DNA from: Liolophura sinensis
Lineage: Eukaryota > Mollusca > Polyplacophora > Chitonida > Chitonidae
Assembly (NCBI RefSeq): GCF_032854445.1
Contig: NC_088295.1
Span: 93,549,805 to 93,613,804, forward strand
Direction: 5' to 3'
Length of the DNA: 64,000 bases
Of the stretch, positions 36,201 through 51,200 are shown one piece after another. Both the position numbers and the translations under genes were made by a program. The notes under the pieces are model-generated. The model was not told where the DNA came from, ran no database searches, and saw only the letters and a list, made by a program, of their open reading frames with translations. Numbering within the stretch: the stretch's first letter is position 1; each line of letters opens with the position of its first letter.

Positions 36201-39200
36201 GACCCACAGCTGCATGTAGTTTGAGGCTTACCTATTCCTTTACTTACTATTTGTATTACGATACGTTCATTACGGTCAGTAGAAACAAATTATTCTTGCA
36301 CTCCAGGCATGGTATGTAATAAGCAAGGTAGACGGAGTGATGAGACCTCCTTTTTCGCATATTATTTATCATACTTCATAAACAATCTCAATAAACCTTC
36401 TCCCTCTCCTTCTTATCAGAACGTACTATGTTAAAACTCTGAAAATATACGTTTTAGTGATCAGTCTTGTATTATTGGTGTTTCTAGACCCTGGTAGTAG
36501 TACACCATACTGTATCTCGTAGACCCTGGTAGGAGTACATGATCACTGCATTTTGTATTATTGGCGTTTTGTGCACCCTGGTTAGCGTTTCTACATACCC
36601 CAGTACGGAGTACATCATCACTGTGTCTTATATTATTGGCGTTTTGTAGTCCGTGGTACGGAGTACATCATCACTGTATCTTGTATTTTTCGCGTTTTGT
36701 AGTCCATAGTACGGAATATATCATCACTGTGTCTTGTATTATTGGCGTGTAGTAGCCCTTGGTAAATATCATTGCTGTGTCTTGTATTATAAGTGTTTTG
36801 TAGCCCCTGTTATGGCGTATATCATCACTGTATCTTGTATTATAAGCGTTCTGCAGACCCTGGTACGGAGCACATCATCACTTTATCTTGTATTATAAGT
36901 GTTCTGTAGACCCTGGCACGGAGTACATCATCACTGTATCTTGTAGTATTAATATGTTGTAGACCCTGGTACGGAATAGATCATCACTGTCTCTTGTATT
37001 ATTAGTATTTGTAGACCCTGGTACGAAGTACATTATCACTGTATCTTATAGTATTGATATGTGTAGACCTTAATACGGAGTGCATCATCACGGTATCTTG
37101 TACCGGTATTATCGATATTTTGTGGACCCTGGTACGGAGTACATGATCGCTGTATCTTGCATTAGTGATATTTTGTAAACCCTAGTACGGAGTACATCAT
37201 CACTGTATCTTGTATTATCGATATTTTGTAGACCCTGGTACGGAGTATATCATCACTGTGCGTGCATTTAACGCCCAAGGGGAAAGTATTCCTACCTATA
37301 TCACCGAATCGACGAAGCCTAAGAGTGAGATTTTAAAAAATTTCTGTCTGTTCTAAAGGCCTCCTGTGGCTGCTCTGACTATCTCGATTTCTGACTCTTG
37401 GCCATTCCCTGTATAGTACCCTCCCTTCCCCTTATAAGTACGAGAATGTTTAAGAGATCTCTTTTAAAGCATGGACTGGTAGTAGAGCACACAGACGGTG
37501 TGATTTGATATTTTGTACTTCTGTTGGTTTGTCTTTTAAGCTGTCTTGAAATGGTAGTAGAACGCGAAAAGAGAATGTTTCTGCTTGGAGCTTTCTTGGA
37601 ATGATAGTTTAACCCGGAGAGAGTGTGTGTTTATTCTGAACTGTTGTTGTTTTGTCTGTGACGTGTTCTTGGAGGGAGAGTAGAACGCGGAAAGATTGTT
37701 TTACCGTGGCGCTCTCTTGGAATAATGGTCGAACGCGGATAGAGTGTGTGGTTGGTTGTGTGTGCTACTGATGGTTTAGGCCTATCAGTAGCGCTCTCAT
37801 GGAATGATAGTCGAACGCGGATAGAGTGTGCGGTTGGTTGTGTGTGCTACTGTTGGTTTAGGCCTATCGGTAGCGCTCTCATGGAATGATAGTCGAACGC
37901 GGATAGAGGGTGCGGTTGGTTGTGTGTGCTACTGTTGGTTTAGGCCTATCGGTAGCGCTCTCATGGAATGATAGTCGAACGCGGATAGAGGGTGCGGTTG
38001 GTTGTGTGTGCTACTGTTGGTTTAGGCCTATCAGTAGCGCTCTCATGGAATGATAGTCGAACGCGGATAGAGGGTGCGGTTGGTTGTGTGTGCTACTGTT
38101 GGTTTAGACCTATCAGTAGCGCTCTCACGGAATGATAGTCGAACGCGGATAGACGGTGCGGTTGGTTGTGTGTGCTACTGTTGGTTTAGACCTATCGGTA
38201 GCGCTCTCATGGAATGATAGTCGAACGCGGATAGAGGGTGCGGTTGGTTGTGTGTGCTACTGTTGGTTTAGGCCTATCAGTAGCGCTCTCATGGAATAAT
38301 GGTCGAACGCTGATAGAAGTTGGTTACTCGATACAGCTATTGGTCTCTTGTGACGTGCTCTTGGACTGATAATAAAATGCACTCAGAAGGTGTGGTTGGT
38401 TACTCGATACAGCTATTGGTCTCTTGTGACGTGCTCTTGGACTGAAAGTAAAATGCACTCAGAAGGTGTGGTTGGTTACTCTGTAATGCTTGACGCATGC
38501 TTTTTATTGATTTATTGAGCGTTTCCTCTCTTGTCGTGTGATCTTTTTTGCCGTGTTCCTTGTCTTGTCGGGTATCCCCTCTTCACATATGCCCTCCTTT
38601 ATCGTGTGCCTTCTCTTGCCATATGTCATCTCCTATGGTGTACCTTCTCTTGTCGTGTGCCCTCTGTTGTCATATGCCCACTCTTGCTGTATGGCATTCT
38701 TTTGCCGTGTACCCTCTCTTGTGGTGGGCGCCCTCATGTGTTGGCCATCTCTTTCGAGTGTTGGCGTTCAGCATTAAGTGGAGAGTCCAACGACTAGTTG
38801 ACCCGTATCAGTATAATAGCTCGGGCGGAACGTCTTAGATAAAAGAACGCGGTGGAAATCCGTCTTGCAACAAGCAGAGTACATGCACTCTAAGTACTCC
38901 TTCGTCGTCATATAACTGAACAATTGTTCAAAAGAGCGCCAAAAATTGTAACTGAAAAAAGTACGAGGTTAAAAACGAAGCAGTCGCTTGTCGAGTGACA
39001 TCGTTTGCTGTGTATCCTCTATTGTCAGGTACCTCTCTTCCCATATGCCCTCTCTTGCCGTGTATCCTATCTTGTCGTGTGCCCTCTCTTCCCATGTGCC
39101 CTCTCTTGCCATGTACCTTATTTTGTTGTGTGCCCTCTCTTCTCATGTGCCCTCTCTTGCCGTGTACCCTATCTTGTCGTGTGCCCTCTATTCTCGTGCC

Positions 39201-42200
39201 CCCTCTCTTGCCATATGTCCTCTCTTGCCGTATGACTACTCTTGTATTATATCCAGTTCCCTAAAGTCAGATCTTCACTTTCTTGCCTTTTCTCCCAAGT
39301 GTACTGCAAACATTATAGCGCCCTCTTATCATAAACGTCACTGCTGTTTGTTTACGTTTTCAATGTAGGCCCCTTCTTTTCTTTACCTCCATTCATTTCT
39401 CTAATTATTCATGGTTTTACCCCTTTTCATGAGTTAGGTCTGTCTCTCTAAGCATATTTTTCGCAATATGCCGTTTTGCTTACATTTTGTTTACTTAACC
39501 CTGATTTCTCAGATTGTGGCGTCTCTCTCATTATATTTTTCTGCTACTATGGTGTCTTCGCGACACATTGTGCCTCACCTATCTTAGTGTATGCCCATAG
39601 TGTATATGTCTTTCACTGGTGTTTAACGGTCACGGTTTCTCTGTTTGAGGGACCGATCCTCTGGCCTACTTATTAATGCCTTATACTGTTTCTCTCTTTA
39701 CGGGACCGATCCTCTGGTCTGGAAGGCCTGGTACGATTTCTCTGTTTGAGGGGCCGATCCTCTGGTCTCCTTACTAATACCTGATAAATTACATACCAAC
39801 TATATAGACACACTCACTGTTCTTTATATTTTTCTCATGGAATGTTGCCTCGTAAAGTTTTTCATTAATTAGTTTTGTCTTTTTTTTTCTTTTTCTTTTT
39901 TATCAGGAGAAAAGCCGTCCTCAGTACCTTTGCTACCAGTAGTTGGTCTAAAAGCTGTAGCCCTCTCCTCGTCCAGCATCAGACTCAGGTGGCAGGACGT
40001 TTCTGGGCGAGACACGGACACAACATATAGTGTCCGCTACTTCAGCCGGACTGCTAGCAAGCAGGGTTACCAGTACTTGAACACTAGCTTTCCTTCGGTG
40101 GACGTCCATAATCTCGAGCCCGGCCAGTTCTATGTGTTCAGCGTCCGCACTGAACTAAGTGGGCAGAAGGCGCCGTGGAGCATCATAGTCCAGGCCAGCA
40201 CCCCTAACATGACCGGAGGTCAGATGGCAATGCTTAGAACCCTTAGATATTAAAGATGGAATCACTGCATTTTTTTTCTTTTTTTTTTTTTTTTGACTTT
40301 CATAAAGTGTAAACTCATACGTGTTTAAGTGAGGATAGCGGTTTTCTAACTAGAGATGAATGTGAGTGAATCACAGGGTACTTTTGATGAATACGTACTT
40401 AAAGTTTGGAGTATATTCAAGAACGTTTATCTGAGATAACAGCTTCTAATTTTACTTGTGTCTTTTCATTTCAGGTCAGTGAGAAGGGCTTTTTTCATCT
40501 CTGAATACTGTGTAGCGATGCGTTAGAAATCCCACACTTTGTTTCCTCTTGGGTGCTTTTTACTTTCGTGATGAAAGCATTTTTTCAGACCTGTATTATT
40601 AGAAGTATACAATATTTTTACTGGTTTGATAAAGACATGCATAGTTTTCTTTCGCCATTGCACGTTGATATATATTTTGAACACGATGTGTGAGATGTGT
40701 GTTTACCTGATTTACTGTCATTGGTGATCTGTTTGTGTGTGAACAGAAAGCCTGGTTCCAATCGACTCACAGCAGGCGCAGGACAAGGCACAGGAACAGG
40801 AAGGTAAGTTGACGTACTTCCCGGGCAACGTAATAGTATTATCGCAGACGACTCTCTGCTCGAATCATCATAGACATCTGTAAAATCAGTGACAACAAAG
40901 ACCTTGAATACACTCTTTGGTGTCACCACGGGTAAACAGCAGCGTTATTACAGAACAACATTACGTTTATAACAAAGACAATATCTTACCGTTACCACAG
41001 ACAATGCCTTACCGTTGCCCAAGACAACACATTATTGCTGATCAAAGCAATACAATACCGTTACACAAGACTATACATTATCGTTTCCGTAGAAAATACA
41101 TTACCGTTGCCCTAGATAGCACCATATCGTTGGGTTAGACAATACATTATCGTTACCCATGATAATATATTACCGTTACCCTAAACACATTCTCGTTACT
41201 CAAAACAATACGTTATTGTTACCCTAACAGTACATCACCGTTGCCCTAAACAATAAATTACCGCTACCAAAAATAATATATTACCGTCACTCTAGACGGC
41301 ACATTACCGTTGCCTTAGACAATAAATAACGGTTACCGAAAACAATAGAGTACAGTTGCCCTAGACAATAAATTACCGTTAGCCAAGGCAATACATTATC
41401 GTTTCGCAAGACAACACACACTACCGTTGCCCTAGACAAAAAATTACCGTTACCCAAGACAATGCATTACCGTTACCGTAGACAACACATCACGGTTGCC
41501 CAAGACAATAAATTATCATTACCCAAGGCAATACATTACCATTACCCAAGACACAAGAGAGCAGACAAGTCATGGGCGAGAGCGTGGACACACCAGCGAA
41601 TCATAAAGACTGAAAAGAAACAACACATTAGAGATGGTACACAAAATGGGATTTTATTACCACCGACAACACAATAGCGATATCATTACAAACAATATAT
41701 GCTTGTTATTATACAACGCATAGATTCGTGTCTCCTAAAAATCTTATCTCTTCTCTTTGGTCTCTTGTACTGAACAGGCCGGCCCCGGTTTGGTGGCGTC
41801 CAAGTGCTGCGCAGTGGGGTAAATGACGCCGACATCACCGTCACCTGTCAATCAGATGGCAAGCCCGCCCCTCTGATGGAATTTTTCAGGGAAATAGATG
41901 GCCAGTTTACACAAATCAAGGTACTGCTTTAGTGAAAGCTGACATTCTACCCGCTTAATCCTTTCTAATGTTTACTTTAGAAAATAGCCCCACTTCAGGG
42001 ACAAATTGCTCTCCTTTGGGCACAAACCACGCTGCTGTGGACATAAATTGCTCTCTTTTCGGCACAAACGACGTTGCTGTGGACATAAATTGCTCTCTTT
42101 TCGGCACAAACCACGATGCTGTGGACATAAATTGCTCTCTTTTCGGCACAAACCACGTTGCTGTGGACATAAATTGCTCTCTTTTCTGCGCAAACCACGT

Positions 42201-45200
42201 TGCTGTGGACATAAATTGCTCTCCTTTGGGCGCAAACTACATTGATGTGGACATAAATTGCTCTACATTGGGCACGAACTACATTGCTGTGGACATAAAT
42301 TGCTCTCCTTTGGGCACGAACTACATTGCTGTGGACATAAATTGCTCTCCTTTGGGCACGAACTACATCGCTGTGGACATAAATTACTCTCCTTTGGGCA
42401 CGAACTACATCGCTGTGGACATAAATTGCTATCTTTTGGGCACGAACTGCATTGCTGTGGACATAAATTGCTCTCCTTTGGGCACGAACTACTTCGCTGT
42501 GGACATAAATTGCTCTCCTTTGGGCACGAACTACTTTGCTGTGGACATACATTTCTCTATCGCATGCACAAATTGCTTTACTTTGAGCTCAAATTGCATT
42601 GTTGTGGACATGGATCGTCCTGCTTCATGGCACGTGCAACAGCCACAGTAGACTGGCCAGTGTGGAACATGCCAACTGTTCGTTCAACATTTGTAAGGCG
42701 TGGCATGAGAATTGTTGATATCTCAAGGATTGTTGAAATATTTTTTCTAATCATCAGCAAGTTGTGTACACGAAATTATGGTCACGTGACTTCTCAGAAG
42801 AGCAGGATTTCCTTTTCACAAAAGATCGTGCTGCATGCATCCTGCGTGGCTCAAAACAACTGCAGTGGTTGGATGCGTCAAGTCAGACCTGGTGTTTATG
42901 GTATTCAACAATATTAACTAGATCCTACTACCCATTTTAAAATGTAATTCATTTCTCCAAATGTCAAATGTCTGTTTTCGTTCAGCATATTGCTCTACTG
43001 TGGCAACATGTTGGTCTAGTGGGGCACAAATTGCTCCGTCGCCTTCTAACATTCATTTTCTATGACAGAGCGGCGGCCGGTACGTGATCTACCCCTCCTA
43101 TGTGGAGTCCGGATCCTCCCTGCAGGTGGTCATCCGCCAGGCCACGCCAGAGGACGCAGGCAACTACATGTGTACGTCCAGCAACATCCACGGCAAGATC
43201 CAGCAACGCTTCACTCTCACCATAGAAGGTAACGATTAGCCGACAGCACGCCATAGCTTGAACAGTGCATCAATCCACATATCTTGTAGCCTGGTATTTA
43301 TTTTCTAGTCAGGTAAAAATCAAAATATTTTGATAAAGTAACGTGGTTTCTAACTGTAACCAGACTATGCTGGTGGTATGTGTTTGTGTTAGAAGAATCT
43401 GTGAATTTATTCCAGAACAAGAGGTTCAGCAGGGACAACAACCGTCCGAAGAAGATAAGGAATGGTTAGAACAACAACAACGCCAATACCGTGGCACGAC
43501 AGGTTTGTGCTATATCCAATTACATAACTACAAAACATCGTGGGGAGCAAGACTTCATAGGACGTTTTAATGGACCATTTTACCAGAGACATTCAGTAAA
43601 TGACTTTCTGTCTAACCTTGTACATTTACGTTCAGAACCCCATATCTGACCTTCGGTTCAATACGTATCTGTCTATAGATGATGTCCCAAAACACTATAC
43701 TGTATTTCTGTCTAGCATGTACATGTAGTTACGTACAGATAGTGTTCGCCCATACCCCCACCCCCCTTTACACCACTCCCAAAGAAGAAACCCGTGTAAA
43801 TCCAGCTAACACAACCTTGTTAGACCTCCACCTCCTTCCCCCCACCCCATACCACCAAACCCTCGGGGAGGATTAAAAGTCTGTACTGGCGATAGAATTT
43901 ACAGTTGCAACCTGTACTCTGACGCGTAATCTGCAGTCTGAGTACTGAGCAATTTCAATGCACTTACAAACACTGACTAACAGAACAGCCGTGGCGTGTT
44001 ACAGTTCCACCAATAGTTCCCGCCCGGCTGCCTGAGTTCCGGGATGTTCAGGTTCAGAGGTCCGGTCCGTCAGACGCCCACATGACGGTTGTCTGTGAGG
44101 TCAGGGGTCAGCCGGCTCCTTCCCTTGAGATCGTAAGATACGGAAGATCGGGGGCAGATAGTGACTACACTTCTATACAGGTGAGTGAGGCCAGTCATCG
44201 CAGGTACACAGAGAAACAGTCGGCACAGGTGCGATATTCTTGTTGGTAGATTTTTCGAATTCCTTGACGGCCTCCTATCGATTTTCTTCATGGTTTCCGA
44301 TTGGCTGTCCAGTCTGTCGTTCCACTCTACACTTCATTTTGACTTTTTTCTAATTTCCAGAAATCTTAACCGATTTAGAACGTGTCAGTCACTATGTCTT
44401 GAAGAATAGAAGAGAAACATCAGGTTGTAAGGGATTGACATATTCGTAGGCTGTACTTATTCTAATGTGCTTTTTGTAACGTCAAATCTATGTCATGTAA
44501 CCGGACATTTGCCCGCTCTACAAAGCTGTTATAACGCGAAGTCAAGCGTATTTATTATGCTGATGAATGCGTTCGTGGAAATTACACCAGGCTCAAGTTG
44601 CGGCTGCTTCTTAAAAGCGGTCCCACTGGAGCAGATACACCCAACTATGAAAGTAACCCGCGGATGGTTGTGGATTCCCCGGGCTCTGCGCGGTTTCCTC
44701 TCACCACAATATTGGCCGCCGCGATATAAGTGAAATATTCTTGGCTACGGTGTAAAACGCCAATCACATAAATAGATAAATAAATAACTATGAAGGCGAA
44801 ATAGCCAGATGAGTTAAGTACATTTTCTGATTGCAGACTGGTGGACGGTATACAGTTACTAGAGCGGCGATCCCAGGCGGCTCACGACTTACTCTCATTG
44901 TGTCGGACGCCCAAGCGGCCCGCGACAGGGGCACGTACATGTGTATAGCACGGAACCCGTACGGAACCGCCCGCCAACAGTTCACGCTCAACTTCCAAGG
45001 TACTCCTCTAGACAAGATGTTCCCAACAAGATCAAAGTGACCACGTCAGCGACTTGCCTCAGAAGGCATGCCATGTATGAGTGAATGTAGCACATCGTGC
45101 GACAGTGATCGAAGTGGCGTCAGCGACTTGCCCCAGAAAGCATGCCATGCATGATTGAATGTAGCACACCGTGCGACAGTGATCGAAGTGGCGTCAGCGA

Positions 45201-48200
45201 CTTGTCCCAGAAGGCATGCCATGCATGATTGAATGTAGCACATCGTGCGACAGTAATCGAATTGGCGTCAGCGACTTGCCTCAGTAGGCATGCCATGCAT
45301 GATTGAATGTAGCACACCGTGCGACAGTGATCGAAGTGGCGTCAGCGACTTGCCCCAGAAGGCATGCCACGCATGATTGAATGTAGCACACCGTGCGGCA
45401 ATGATTGAAGTGGTGTCAACTTGCCCCAGAATGCATGCCATGCATGATTGAATGTAGCACATCGTGCGACAGTGATCGAAGTGGCGTCAGCGACTTGCCC
45501 CAGAAGGCATGCCATGCATGATTGAATGTAGCACATCGTGCGACAGTGATCGAAGTGGCGTCAGCGACTTGCCCCAGAAGGCATGTCATGCATGATTGAA
45601 TGTAGCACATCGTGCGACAGTGATCGAAGTGGCGTCAGTGACTTGTCCCAGAAGGCATGCCACGCATGATTGAATGTAGCACACCGTGCGACAGTGATCG
45701 AAGTGGCGTCAGTGACTTGCCCCAGAAGGCATGCCATGCATGATTGAATGTAGCACACCGTGCAAAAGTGATCGAAGGGAACATTTTGTCATTTTTCTAA
45801 CTTATCTTGCCCTCGCTGCCCCAGTCCCTTTTCAAATGTCTTCTAGAAGAGAAGATTACTATTCAGCTGTTAGCATTAACGATGATGCTGTCATTACTGG
45901 TTTGTCCCAAAGGATTTTGTCCTCGTTTATTCATTTCCAGTTGTGCCGAGATAGACAGCGTTTTGGGTTGGATTTCGACACTTTCTAATATGGAAATGTT
46001 ATGAGTGTTGTACTAACTGGCTTCATATATAAACAGCTGGTTAGACTATAAAAAAATTCCATACTAGCTAATCAAATCAAATTTTCTGTATGCGCTCAAA
46101 TTATTGACTTTCGGTAAGTATGACACTCGTACATGTACTATTTATAGTGTTAAGCCGATGCCAAAGTTTGAAATTGTTATAATGCGACCCGATTCATAAA
46201 TTTCACGAATTCCATTACCGATTATGATAAATGAAACTTAGTATTGTGTGAAAATGTATTAATTTGGGATATTCTGAAAAAAAAGTTCAGTTGGATTTGC
46301 ACTGATCGATTTTTGGGGGCTAAAATCTTCATTATAGCCTTTTTAATTGCAGCTAACATGGAAAACAGGTTAGAATTTTGAGGTGGGGGGAGGGGAGTTG
46401 AGAGCATGCGGGTAGGGCTTGACGAACGTGGGCTCAGCTATTTCTCACTACTGTGTCTTTTCTTGTATTGTCAGAGACTGATGTGAGTTACCGGCAGACG
46501 GAGGATCAAGTCGATAAAGGTGAGATAACTTTGACTTATGTTATTGTTTGTGATTGACTGTGATTGTTTTGATCTCTGTGATGACCGTACTTATGTTATT
46601 TGCATTGTTTGTCAGATATATGTATGAACGTATTCTATTCGATGTAGCGATGTCCACGATTAATATGTCATATTTCATATCCTACATACGATATGACAGG
46701 ATTCGGATATTTTGTATTCTAGTTGCGCCCAGCTTTCAGGACGTCCAGGTAGACCGTGCCGGTGTGAACCAAGCTGACGTGGTTGTCATGTGTAGAGTGA
46801 GTGGGTCCCCCGCCCCCGACATGCGTCTGTGGCGCCAAGTGACGACGGACGGACAAACGGACTTCGAACGCATACGGGTATGTCCACCTCAGTGGCAGTT
46901 ATGTAATACCTTCTAAACCTGTCTGTGTAAGGAGCTATCATGCTAATTTTTCTTTGTTTGTGAACCACGTCAGTGAAGCCATATGTCCCATGGTCATGTA
47001 CGTTATGGAACATTAAACAACTGTATCTGTAATGGTGATTTCTGTTTGAACGATTTAGTTCACATTTCAGTATTTATACTGGAAGTTACTACTAGGAACT
47101 CTTTTCACATGTCTTATCACGAGATCAATACATGCCCTTTTCAGCATTTATTTATTTATTTATTTTACGCCGTACTTACGAATATTTCACATACACTGTG
47201 TATTATCCAGCGACAGTCATTTTGGTGAGAGTTTCAGTGAAAATTTGCTCAAGTTCCTCAAATCGGTTTGTTCGTCTATTTATTCCTGCAATGTTGTTTG
47301 TTTGCAGACGGGAGGCCGTTACGTATTGGACGTTCAGAAGCACACAGGCTACAGCATTCTGAGGGCGGAGATCAGGGACGCCATAGACGATGACGCGGGC
47401 ATATACATGTGTGGTGGCAACAACGACGCGGGCTCCAATAGACAACAGTTTTCTCTCACCATTGACAGTAAGTAGTCATAGCAAAGCCTTCTCCACGGCA
47501 GCCCAAGAAGGTTCTGCATGGCTAACTGATTTACTTCTAATTCCGCAATGTGGGTTTTGTTGATGTTGCCATGGAACAATCTCGGCTGTATATTTCTTAC
47601 TTGACAATGTATTCCTTACGTGAGCTGATGTCGACACGTACCGGTGTCTTTCGTGCACCAGGTGAAGTCGCCATGTTGCCCTGTCGTCCTTACATGAGTT
47701 GATGTCGATGTATGCCATTGTTTCTCCCAAAGCAGTCAGTTGGCACTAAACCAGTCCAACTCCCGCCGCACCTGTTGGCACTTAACCAGTCCAATTTTCG
47801 CCGCAGCCCGTTGGCACTTAACCAGTCCAACTTTCGCCGCAGCCCGTTGGCACTTAACCAGCCCAACTCCCGCCGCAGGCCGTTGGCACCTAACCAGTCC
47901 AACTCTCGCCGCAGCCCGTTGGCGCCTAACCAGTCCAATTGTCGCCGCAGCTCGTTGGCGCCTAACCAGTCCAATTGTCGCCGCAACCCGTTGGCGCCTA
48001 ACCAGTCCAATTCTCGCCGCAGGCCGTTGGCGCTTAACCAGTCCAACTCTCGCGGCAGCCCGTTGGCGCCTAACCAGTCCAATTCTCGTCGCAGCCCGTT
48101 GGCACTTAACCAGTCCAACTCTCGCTGCAGCCCGTTGGCAATTTACCAGTCCAACTCTCCCTGCAGCCCGTTGGCACCTAACCAGTCCAACTCTCGCGGC

Positions 48201-51200
48201 AGCCCGTTGGCACTTTACCAGTCCAACTCTTGCCGCAGGCCATTGGCACCTAACCAGTCCAATTCTCGCCGCAGCCCTTTGACACTTTAGCAGCCCAGCA
48301 CTGGCTGGTTCCTCTGCGGCTTTGTGTAAGGAGGTTTGTCGGGTAACTGGTCAAAAGCTGTGGACATTTACGCATTGGCATCTGTTTTCTTCCACCATTA
48401 AACGTGGCCAATAAGTTGATATCGGTAGACTTTGGGCAAACTACCCTGAGATAAGATGGTGTCGCTATCCGTGTGGCAATATCGCCCGTAGATAAGATGA
48501 TGTCGCTATCCGTGTGGCAACATCCCCTTAGATAAGATGATGTCGCTATGCGTGTGGCAATATCCCCCGTAGATAAGATGATGTCGCTATCCGTGTGGCA
48601 ACATCCCCTTAGATAAGATGATGTCGCTATGCGTGTGGCAATATCGCCCTTAGATAAGATGATGTCGCTATGCGTATGGCGATATCGCCCTTAGATAAGA
48701 TGATGTCGCAATGCGTGTGGCAATATCTCCCTTAGATAAGATGATGTCACTATGCGTGTTTCACCCTTACATAAGTTGATGTCGGCATGTGGCAATGCCA
48801 TCGATACATAAGCTGATATCAGAATATTTCCTGAAAACTATACAATTTTGCTCCAAATTTTAACAAAATACACTTCTCTGCATTGTATTTGATATATTTT
48901 TTTGTGAAATCCGTAACATGTATGCGTTCATATTTTGCTTTGTTATTAGTTAAATAATGTTTTGTCAATATTATTAGACGGTTTTAAATTAATATCCTAT
49001 CCCAAAATTATTTTCTTTTGTCAGCTTATCTGGTATACTACTGTCTGGAACCATCCAGTGTTGGCACGGAGCCTTAAGCTGCTGAACAATTGAACACTAT
49101 CGTCTCTATATTTGGCTTACTTGTCACTTCTGATTTAAGCAAGTTGTGGCATCTTCTGTGAATTGGGTGACCTTCATGTTCCTATCCACACTTTACCCTC
49201 TGAGCTGTTTTCCCAGAGCCTGACACTGCTGAGGAAGGCGCACCAACGTTTGAGGATGTGAAAGTGGATCGCAAGGGCAGCCACGGGGAGGATGTAGTGA
49301 TCACGTGCATAGTACAGGGTTCTCCCGCCCCGGACATACGGCTGTGGCGGGAGGGGACCGGAACTGACACCACCTCATTCCGGGGAATACAGGTAGGCTT
49401 CGCACCAAGGCAACGGCGTACGATCAGCCATTAGAACATTTTCAGTGATGCTGCATTGAATGCGCCACTAGACAAACGGTTGTTCCTACTCGTTTACATA
49501 TTTTTTTCTTATTGTGATTTTTGATTATATGTTCTCTTAGTGTTTTTCAATTTCGTTATGTCATCTAGGCCCGAGACGCTGTTCGATTCATTCTGATATT
49601 ATTCAGTTCTTCTGCTATTGTGATACCATTTTCTCATCACTGGAATGCAATAGATTTGGAAGGAGTTTTTTTTTTAAAAAAACCCATTTATCTGCTCATA
49701 GACAAGATTTTGTCCTGCATCGTTTATACTATGCCTAGAATATAAAGAATATAAAAGGCATGGATCGCAGCAAGGACGAATTGGTTAAATAAGTATTCAA
49801 ATCGTACACCACCTAACTTCATAAATTGTCCATGATCAACTATTTATCTCAGTTACGCTTTGATTGCAACTCTTCAAACATCTATCTGTACACGTACATG
49901 TATTTCCCACATCATCTGTACACGTACATGTATTTCCCATATCATCTGTACACGTACATGTATTCCCCACATCATTTGTACACGCACATGCATTATCCAC
50001 ATCATCTGTATACGTACATGTATTATCCACATCATCTGTATACGTACATGTATTCCCCACATCATTTGTACACGTACATGCATTATCCACATCATCTGTA
50101 TACGTACATGTATTATCCACATCATCTGTATACGTACATGCATTATCCACATCATCTGTACACGTACATGCATTATCCACATCATCTGTATACGTACATG
50201 TATTATCCAAATTATCTTTATACGTACGTGTATTTCCACGCCTTTGAGGTCACAGTTAACTTTGTTTGTTACCCCCATTTTTCAAATGGTGAGGAGCCCA
50301 GATATGCTTAGGCTCCTCACTTTTTACGTACCAGGAAGAAATTGATCTGGCAGGTAATACAAAGCATATACTGCAGTGCCAAGTTCTAAAATTTCGGCTC
50401 TTCCAGATTGACTGTCCTAAAATGAACAACAAAGACTAGATAAAAATCATTATTTCTTAATTAAACAGATTAAATACCTGCGTGATTGATTCATGTTTAC
50501 TGCGTCTCTTTAAATACAAAACTTTAGCCACTATACAATTACGCAAAATGCCTTATTTTTTTTTCTTTTACAAAACCTTTCACAAAGTGAATAAATATTC
50601 ACTAAAGACTCTTATCTGTATAAAAGTCGGAGCCCCTATATTAAACTTGAAAAAGAGACTCCTAAACTCTTCATACTGACTTCTAATTTTTCATTTCCTC
50701 TCCGTACTTCCCATTACCTTTGAATAAAGGAAAATTCGTCTCTACGACAATCTAGGGTCGCGGAACTCATTTACGGCCACCAAATCACGGTGCTTTGGGG
50801 GCCTACGCGGCCCCGGGACTCTGGCCTAATGTCCCTTGACAGATGGGCCCCCAACTTTTAATTTCCCTGCGACGCCACTGTGGTTGTATTTTGCTCACCA
50901 TTTACATAACCTTTCACCATGCAAATTGGTTTGACAACGTTGTATTTCCCACACATTTGTTTTCACTCATAATCATGTTCGTTGTGTGTTGCAAAACCTT
51001 TCAGGGTCATAATTATCGAGTTTTCAATTACAGAATCTTTTCCACGGTACCTTTGTGATTGACTAAGATAAACATTGATACATGGACACATTCCATGGCT
51101 ACGTATGGGGCAAGACTGTACCTCTATCTTGTCTGGGTCACGGGTGTGGGTGAGAAGCTTTCATTGTGACTGTTATAACAGTAAATATTTTCTGTTTTCA

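Noticed and set aside
41968-42651. Open frame of 227 codons (repeat of VDINCSPLGTNYIA) and its reverse-strand partners
   Set aside because: The 42-bp array is open in several frames at once on both strands. It is flanked by exons 38 and 39, which splice together in frame.
45731-46004. Two overlapping open frames (65 and 85 codons) as extra exons
   Set aside because: No Ig, FN3 or linker-like composition, no phase 1-1 splice pair, and partly made of the 74-bp repeat.
47712-48290. Arg/Pro/Ser-rich open frame of 192 codons
   Set aside because: Explained by the 36-bp minisatellite. No splice phase joins it to exons 45 and 46, which fit each other directly.
50745-50880. GC-rich patch as a tRNA or other RNA gene
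   Set aside because: I could not form a cloverleaf or find A and B boxes; left unassigned.
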